Origin: Anaerolineaceae bacterium
Lineage (GTDB): Bacteria > Chloroflexota > Anaerolineae > Anaerolineales > Anaerolineaceae
NCBI GenBank assembly: GCA_014860845.1
Contig: JACZIY010000542.1
Span: 1 to 10,948, forward strand
Direction of reading: 5' to 3'
DNA: 10,948 nucleotides
Shown here: positions 7,762-10,948 of the stretch, in pieces
Layout: each line of letters opens with the position of its first letter
Numbering within the stretch: the stretch's first letter is position 1
Position numbers and translations under genes: made by a program
Notes under the pieces: generated by a model
The model's database searches: none
What the model saw: the letters and a program-made list of their open reading frames with translations, nothing else
What the model was told of the DNA's origin: nothing

Positions 7762-9069
7762 TTAAGGCATTTTCGCTAATTGATTATTTTTCTTCCAGGT
7801 GTATCTGTAAAGAATGTTGGTTTTGTCTATGCTACCCTCATCTTGAAATTTATTAATCCACTTTGTTTGTAAAGTAAAAGCATCATCAAAACAATCCGCA
7901 ATCAGCTCAATTTGACCTTTATATTTTTTCATCCTGCTGATAAAAATTTTCTCAAGAACCTTCATATCTTGTATATATTCATGACTTAGCGCAGGATAAT
8001 TTTGCAAAATCTTTCGATGAATTCTTTCCTGTTGCCACCAATAAGATTGACTATCGTATTCTAATTCGGGGGGTTGGCCAAAATAATTCATTTCCTGATC
8101 CAAAGACAAAGGTTTAAAAATACTGAGACATGGCGCTGAAGAACCAGTTACCCATACGATTAATCGTTCATCATCTTGTTCAACAACCATTGACCCGGTA
8201 GTTTGACTGACACGTATAGGACCAAATCCAGAGTGCATACAGAGATCTGCCCCGGTAATTCCTTTATCTGGTCGAAAATTATCTTCATCCCTGTGACTTC
8301 TTAGTGTATCAAATATGTCTTCAATCTCAGTCTTTGGACCTGTTTCATTTATTTTTCTTATTGAACAGGAACGGCGTTGTTTTGAATCACTAAAAGTGGT
8401 TATCAGCCAATCAGAGATTGATTCACGAAAATTAAATTCACTTTCCTTCTTAATCCAGCCTTTTTCTTTTGCTTTTGAAATAAAATTTGGGGAAATTAAG
8501 TCCCATTTATCTTCAATGGAGTAACCATTGGAGATTGCTCCAAATCCATCTATTTTTATTGCGATCCAATGTTTATCTACTGTTTCTAATTTCCAAGCTT
8601 CATGTTTATCTGCAATAATGAAGCTGTTGTGGTAATAAAATGGATGCATAAAACCACAATTGCCAGATTGACCATATTCTTCCAATAATTCTGTTATAAC
8701 ATTCAATGCCTCTCTGGCATTATTCCCTCGCTCAAGTCCCAAGCGTAGATAATCCATCCCGATTAAACCAGGTTCTTTTCCTGCAGGAATTTTTGAAAAA
8801 ACAGCTGCATTTCCAATAACAACACCGTGTTCGTTCACACCCATTTCGGCACCCCAAATCCATACAGGTTTACACAAGAGAACTTTGTTCGTCTTTTCCA
8901 CCTGAGGAATCGTTATATAAGTGCATTTTAATAATTCACCTTTTTCATATTGTTTTTCAGGCACAATTAATACTTCATGAGCCTCATTCGGATCACGGTC
9001 GGAATTTTTTCCAAAGTAAAATTTATTATTTTCTGTATAATCTGGCATTAGAACAAAAGTGTCGCACAT
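7762..9069 (-). CDS. Secernin-type peptidase family C69 hydrolase
   Basis: Member of the C69 dipeptidase/secernin branch of the N-terminal nucleophile hydrolases, 435 residues. By family knowledge, Cys2 becomes the N-terminal nucleophile after Met removal, and the enzyme cleaves an amide or peptide bond; the substrate here is unknown. Seen: MCDTFVLMP at the start, FGKNSDR at 19-25, WGAEMGVNEHGVVIGN at 72-87, YGQSGNCG at 132-139, NSFIIAD and WKLET at 148-163, ISNG at 179-182, SHRDEDNF at 258-265, CMHSG at 277-281, TTGSMV at 290-295, and a WWQQERIHR stretch at 344-352. There is no signal peptide or membrane span, so it is probably cytoplasmic. The start is fixed by Cys2 and by AGGAAGG 7 bases upstream. 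At residue 88 an Ala stands where I recall Glu in related proteins (NEAVF). It lies 72 bases after cmk with no clear promoter, so it may be co-transcribed. Confidence 0.9.
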   Translation of the reverse strand: MCDTFVLMPDYTENNKFYFGKNSDRDPNEAHEVLIVPEKQYEKGELLKCTYITIPQVEKTNKVLLCKPVWIWGAEMGVNEHGVVIGNAAVFSKIPAGKEPGLIGMDYLRLGLERGNNAREALNVITELLEEYGQSGNCGFMHPFYYHNSFIIADKHEAWKLETVDKHWIAIKIDGFGAISNGYSIEDKWDLISPNFISKAKEKGWIKKESEFNFRESISDWLITTFSDSKQRRSCSIRKINETGPKTEIEDIFDTLRSHRDEDNFRPDKGITGADLCMHSGFGPIRVSQTTGSMVVEQDDERLIVWVTGSSAPCLSIFKPLSLDQEMNYFGQPPELEYDSQSYWWQQERIHRKILQNYPALSHEYIQDMKVLEKIFISRMKKYKGQIELIADCFDDAFTLQTKWINKFQDEGSIDKTNILYRYTWKKNNQLAKMP

Positions 9070-9141
9070 TTTGATTCCTTCCTGATCAAATGGATCATCG
9101 TGAATTGAATTGTTATTGGTAATTTTAAAGAAAATTTCCGC

Positions 9142-9840
9142 CTATACTTGAAAATTCTTTTTCTCTTTTACCAACTTAAAAATATACTGGAAAACTTCTT
9201 CAGCATTCATGTGATCTGAATCAATCATGATGGCATCCTCAGCTGGACGTAATGGAGCTATTGCTCGAGAAGAATCGATTTTATCTCTGCGCTTTAGATC
9301 ATCCAGCACGCTCTCATAAGTCGCTTGTTTTCCGCGATTGATTAATTCCAGATACCGGCGTTTTGCACGTTCTTCAACAGATGCATCCAGATATAACTTG
9401 ATTTCAGCGTCGGGTAATACAACCGTGCCTATGTCTCTGCCGACCATTACGATACCCCCTCGATTTCCAATCTCTCGTTGTTTCTTTGTCATTGCTACAC
9501 GCACTCCTTTATAGGCAGAAACTTGTGAGACATGTGCTTCTACATCGGGTAATCGAATTTCCCAGGTGACATCTTCCTGCTCGAGAATTACATCATTGCT
9601 GCGGCCATCATCAATTGTCGCTGGATGAATATCAAGATCCATTTCTTCAGCAACTTTGGTAACCAGACCTTCATCATTTACATCAACATTTTTCTTTAAT
9701 ACCGCTAATGTTACTGCCCGATACATGACCCCTGTATCCAGATACATAAAATCCAAAGATTGTGCTAACCGCTCTCCTAATGTTGATTTCCCGGAAGCAG
9801 CTGGACCATCCATTGTGATCGTAAATGATTTTTTTTCCAT
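9142..9840 (-). CDS. cmk: (d)CMP kinase (cytidylate kinase)
   Basis: Phosphorylates CMP and dCMP to the diphosphates with ATP, in the cytoplasm, for pyrimidine nucleotide supply and recycling. The protein has 232 residues, normal for the long bacterial form. Seen: P-loop GPAASGKST at 12-20; YLDTGVMYR at 33-41 (the usual motif is LDTGAMYR, so Val replaces Ala); the CMP-binding insert around 84-120, with DVTWEIR and VSQVSAYKGVR; GRDIGTVV at 134-141 with Asp136; and RDKIDSSRAIAPL at 185-197, whose Arg185, Asp189 and Arg192 match the E. coli nucleotide-contacting residues. The ATG has AAGGAG 4 bases upstream, slightly close. The gene begins 14 bases after the stop of the membrane protein gene, so the two are probably in one transcript and the ribosome site lies next to the upstream stop codon. 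Confidence 0.97.
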   Translation of the reverse strand: MEKKSFTITMDGPAASGKSTLGERLAQSLDFMYLDTGVMYRAVTLAVLKKNVDVNDEGLVTKVAEEMDLDIHPATIDDGRSNDVILEQEDVTWEIRLPDVEAHVSQVSAYKGVRVAMTKKQREIGNRGGIVMVGRDIGTVVLPDAEIKLYLDASVEERAKRRYLELINRGKQATYESVLDDLKRRDKIDSSRAIAPLRPAEDAIMIDSDHMNAEEVFQYIFKLVKEKKNFQV

Positions 9841-9854
9841 ATATCTCCTTGTAT

Positions 9855-10948
9855 TTATTGAGAATCAGCACCTGGAAACAAACTATTACGTATCCAGATA
9901 ATGATTGATTTTTGAAAAAGCATATCCTGGGGAGCTCGCCTGGTTAATAACCACTGAGTAGTTTCGTTGGCACTCATTGAACCCCAGGCAGGTTTCGATG
10001 TCCACAAAATATCCTGTCCTCTAAATGAATCAGCCTGTACCAGATTCTGATCAGCATTGCTGATGATGGCGTCAATCTCCTGATCCAAAGGTATAACATC
10101 CCCCTTCGAAATATTTTCAAAATTTCTTAAAGCCCAATACATGGATGGTGGTTGATCCCCCAGAATATGGATGTTTATAGATTTTTTGTCTCCATAATTC
10201 CATTCAGAATAATTTTCCAAAGTTTGGATTAATAAGTCATGTTCTATGGGTACTGGATTGATACTGAGAATTTCATTTTGATAAGGGTTTCGCAGTCCAG
10301 ATGCGTTAACTGAAGCCGATATGGTAAAAATTAATAAATAAGAAATAGAAAGTAGTAAGAAACTTTTACCAGCTATTTCCCAGCTGATAGCCCACCCAGC
10401 CAGTAAGCCTGCACCGATAATCAATGCAAAACCGGCAATAATAAAAAATATTCGCAGTGTATTTTCCTGTTCTCCCTGATATGAATTTGCAAACATGCTC
10501 ATAAACGCTAGACTGATAAAGAATAAAATTGCCAGAGCAATCAAAGTCACAATGATGATTTTCAATTTTAGCTGACCTGGAATGTAAATAAATTGGTTCA
10601 CAAAAAATGATCCTGCAATCATTAACGAGAAGACAATGATTGCATTCATAACAATCGTTTTCTCGCTCATCAGAACAATTTGAACAATACTGAAAGTAAT
10701 CAAACCCGTAATGAATAACCCGGCAATCTGATTTTTACGAATGATAAAAATAATCCCGATCAAACCAAATAGGATTGCTGCAATTTCATAAAATAACAAT
10801 CCCCGAACCTGGTCTGATAAGTTTATGATCGATAGTTTTGACCAACTGTTGAAGTAAGTGTTTATCCCATACCCAATCCCAGAAAATTGACCTGGAAAAA
10901 TGAATCCAAAAGTACTCAGAAGAACGTATGCACCAATCGAATATAAAC
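9855..10948 (-). CDS. Polytopic membrane protein, glycosyltransferase-39-like (C-terminal part, cut by window edge)
   Basis: The reading frame stays open to the right edge, so the N-terminus lies outside; 363 residues are visible. A TTG at 10797-10799 could be read as a start, but 49 further in-frame codons upstream encode more membrane protein (including FGFIFPGQFSGIGYG) and the TTG has no good ribosome site, so it is internal. Visible are about seven hydrophobic segments over the first 210 residues, then a soluble tail of about 150 residues with GDQPPSMYWALRNF, WTSKPAWGSM and a terminal IIIWIRNSLFPG. This layout resembles Chloroflexota and archaeal membrane proteins related to GT39/Agl23 (TIGR03663-type), thought to work in lipid-linked glycan transfer. 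The catalytic N-terminal part, with its expected acidic motif, is not in view, so activity cannot be judged. The class is likely; the exact family is an inference from memory of the tail motifs. Confidence 0.7.
   Translation of the reverse strand, partial: LYSIGAYVLLSTFGFIFPGQFSGIGYGINTYFNSWSKLSIINLSDQVRGLLFYEIAAILFGLIGIIFIIRKNQIAGLFITGLITFSIVQIVLMSEKTIVMNAIIVFSLMIAGSFFVNQFIYIPGQLKLKIIIVTLIALAILFFISLAFMSMFANSYQGEQENTLRIFFIIAGFALIIGAGLLAGWAISWEIAGKSFLLLSISYLLIFTISASVNASGLRNPYQNEILSINPVPIEHDLLIQTLENYSEWNYGDKKSINIHILGDQPPSMYWALRNFENISKGDVIPLDQEIDAIISNADQNLVQADSFRGQDILWTSKPAWGSMSANETTQWLLTRRAPQDMLFQKSIIIWIRNSLFPGADSQ

Noticed and set aside
9070..9141. Possible promoter or terminator between cmk and the C69 hydrolase
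   Set aside because: No TATAAT-like element with a fitting -35 and no stem with a U-run could be found; only a weak TGATC/GATCA inverted pair near 9083-9097 is present.
10797..10799. TTG as the start of the membrane protein
   Set aside because: The frame is open upstream to the window edge, the upstream codons fit the membrane protein, and no good ribosome site precedes the TTG.
1..10948. CRISPR array, tRNA/rRNA genes, transposase or attachment sites
   Set aside because: No regularly spaced repeats, no transposase-like frame and no tRNA-like cloverleaf were noticed; nearly all bases lie in five intact or edge-cut genes of ordinary families.

Overview
The window is a single-strand block: five protein genes, all read on the minus strand, tightly packed, with no RNA gene, mobile element, CRISPR array or integration site visible. 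Base composition is AT-rich throughout and even across genes, so nothing looks recently acquired. The combination points to a Chloroflexota bacterium, most likely Anaerolineae. The supporting signs are a long RNA polymerase beta' subunit with an insertion after its first zinc site and a lineage-looking bridge-helix start, and a membrane protein of the glycosyltransferase-39-like type common in that phylum. This placement is inference from protein character, not from a marker search.

In transcription order (high to low coordinates): (1) the C-terminal part of a polytopic membrane protein with an extracytoplasmic tail, running off the right edge; (2) cmk, cytidylate kinase, 14 bases after it; (3) a secernin-type family C69 N-terminal-nucleophile hydrolase, 72 bases further; (4) a very large membrane sensor histidine kinase with polytopic N-terminus, Cache-like sensor, HAMP, GAF, PAS, HisKA and HATPase domains, 47 bases after the hydrolase; (5) after a 191-base gap, rpoC, complete, ending 11 bases before the left edge.

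The best non-coding signals sit in front of genes 4 and 5. Both carry a perfect extended -10 element (TGnTATAAT). The rpoC promoter also has a TTGAAA -35 and gives a leader of about 100 bases with an 11-bp hairpin that pairs fully only in the rpoC-sense RNA. rpoC starts at GTG behind a strong AAGGAGG site.

The genes do not form one obvious pathway. Membrane protein and cmk look co-transcribed, and the hydrolase may follow. The kinase and rpoC each appear to have their own promoter. The notable arrangement is that rpoC is preceded by a sensor kinase rather than by rpoB. I see no convincing new multi-gene system; the points worth checking are the uncoupled rpoC with its structured leader, the altered bridge-helix start in beta', the unusual kinase N-terminus, and an Ala in a usually Glu-containing motif of the hydrolase.
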